In this document: piece by piece, positions 6,323-6,837 of the stretch | Layout: each line of letters opens with the position of its first letter | Position numbering within the stretch: the first letter of the stretch is position 1 | DNA from: Gammaproteobacteria bacterium | GTDB taxonomy: Bacteria > Pseudomonadota > Gammaproteobacteria > Tenderiales > Tenderiaceae | Assembly (NCBI GenBank): GCA_024276775.1 | Contig: JAJRWO010000149.1 | Span: 1 to 6,837 of the forward strand | Direction: 5' to 3' | Length of the DNA: 6,837 bases | Notes under the pieces: model-generated | Databases searched by the model: none | What the model was told of the DNA's origin: nothing | Seen by the model: the letters and a program-made list of their open reading frames with translations, nothing else | Made by a program: the position numbers and the translations under genes

Positions 6323-6831
6323 ACAAGCAAACAGGCTCAGCCCTTATTATCAGCCTGCTCATGTTATTGGTGATGACCTTGCTTGGCATTACCAGCATTG
6401 GCGCATCCACCCTGGAAGAAAAAATGGCTGCCAACAGCCGTGATCAAAAAACAGCTTTTCAAGCCACCGAAGATATTTTAATAACGGCTGAAGATACCGT
6501 CATTAATGCCGACTGGCAGGATGAAATCAACAGGGGCATTATTGCTGTCGAGAATACCTCTTATTACACCTTGGAAAGCGCCGTTGCTTATTACAACAAC
6601 AACACGTGGGGCGCTGCTGATTGTATGGCAATAGGCACAGGGTGTTATATCGTTCAACTGGCGGGAGAAGAAACGCCGTTGGCACTGGGCAGTGGTTATG
6701 GTCAGATTAGCCAGGCAAACCGCCGGCAACTCAAGCTGAACATCACCGCCCGCGGCGCCAATCAGGCGGACAGCAATAGTATCGCATTGCTGCAAAGCAC
6801 CATTAACAAAATCGATATTCCTACTATATAA
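6319..6831 (+). CDS. pilX: PilX-type type IV minor pilin (second PilX in the window)
   Basis: This 170-residue protein has a short leader, MNKQTG, cut before S7, followed by ALIISLLMLLVMTLLGITSIGAS (split: ALIISLLMLL and VMTLLGITSIGAS). The block TLEEKMAANSRDQKTAFQATE (31-51; key parts LEEKMAAN and AFQATE) is the PilX N-terminal signature. Position 5 of the mature protein is Ile, not Glu, as is common in PilX and GspK proteins, which cap the pilus tip. The C-terminus, LKLNITARGANQADSNSIALLQSTI, matches the PilX end (ITARG...LLQST), so the gene is complete. C102 and C109 could form a small disulfide loop. It overlaps pilW by 4 bp and ends 6 bp before the window edge. It is clearly diverged from the PilX whose end opens the window. 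Confidence 0.92.
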   Translation: MNKQTGSALIISLLMLLVMTLLGITSIGASTLEEKMAANSRDQKTAFQATEDILITAEDTVINADWQDEINRGIIAVENTSYYTLESAVAYYNNNTWGAADCMAIGTGCYIVQLAGEETPLALGSGYGQISQANRRQLKLNITARGANQADSNSIALLQSTINKIDIPTI

Positions 6832-6837
6832 TTCACA

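Noticed and set aside
1..6837. Mobile elements, CRISPR arrays, tRNA or rRNA genes
   Set aside because: No transposase motifs, evenly spaced repeats, or RNA gene features were seen on either strand.

Overview
The window is a type IV pilus (T4P) minor-pilin region from a bacterium that is most likely a gammaproteobacterium. The order pilX-pilY1-small gene-pilE, followed by pilV-pilW-pilX, is the layout seen in Pseudomonas-type T4aP loci. By eye the base composition is moderate (near 50% G+C). No genus can be named from the sequence. Every gene is on the + strand and the window is almost fully coding.

Region 1 (1-4611) is the end of one minor-pilin cluster. It holds the last 76 codons of a PilX-type minor pilin and a full-length PilY1 tip protein. 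The PilY1 has a signal peptide, a von Willebrand A (VWA) domain with a MIDAS metal site, and a C-terminal PilC-type beta-propeller. Next come a small exported protein in the PilY2 position and a PilE-type minor pilin. The first three gaps (37, 36 and 44 bp) are short and show no terminator, so these four genes are probably co-transcribed.

Region 2 (4612-4811) is a 200-bp gap, the only sizeable non-coding stretch. It holds three inverted repeats and no good gene. It is the likely site of regulation, or of mRNA processing, between the two clusters.

Region 3 (4812-6831) is a second minor-pilin cluster, pilV-pilW-pilX. Its genes are joined by ATGA stop/start overlaps, so translation is probably coupled. 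It has no FimU/GspH-type gene in front. Its PilX differs clearly in its C-terminus from the PilX that opens the window, so this is a second, diverged set rather than a recent copy. The window ends 6 bp after this pilX stop, exactly where a second pilY1 would be expected.

Together the products would form the pilus-tip priming complex: PilV, PilW and PilX carry PilY1 and start fibre assembly, and PilE links the tip to the major pilin shaft. Two PilX-bearing sets in tandem suggest that the cell can build alternative pilus tips. That is the most interesting inference here. Apart from this arrangement, the region consists of recognisable T4P families, and I see no unrelated new system.
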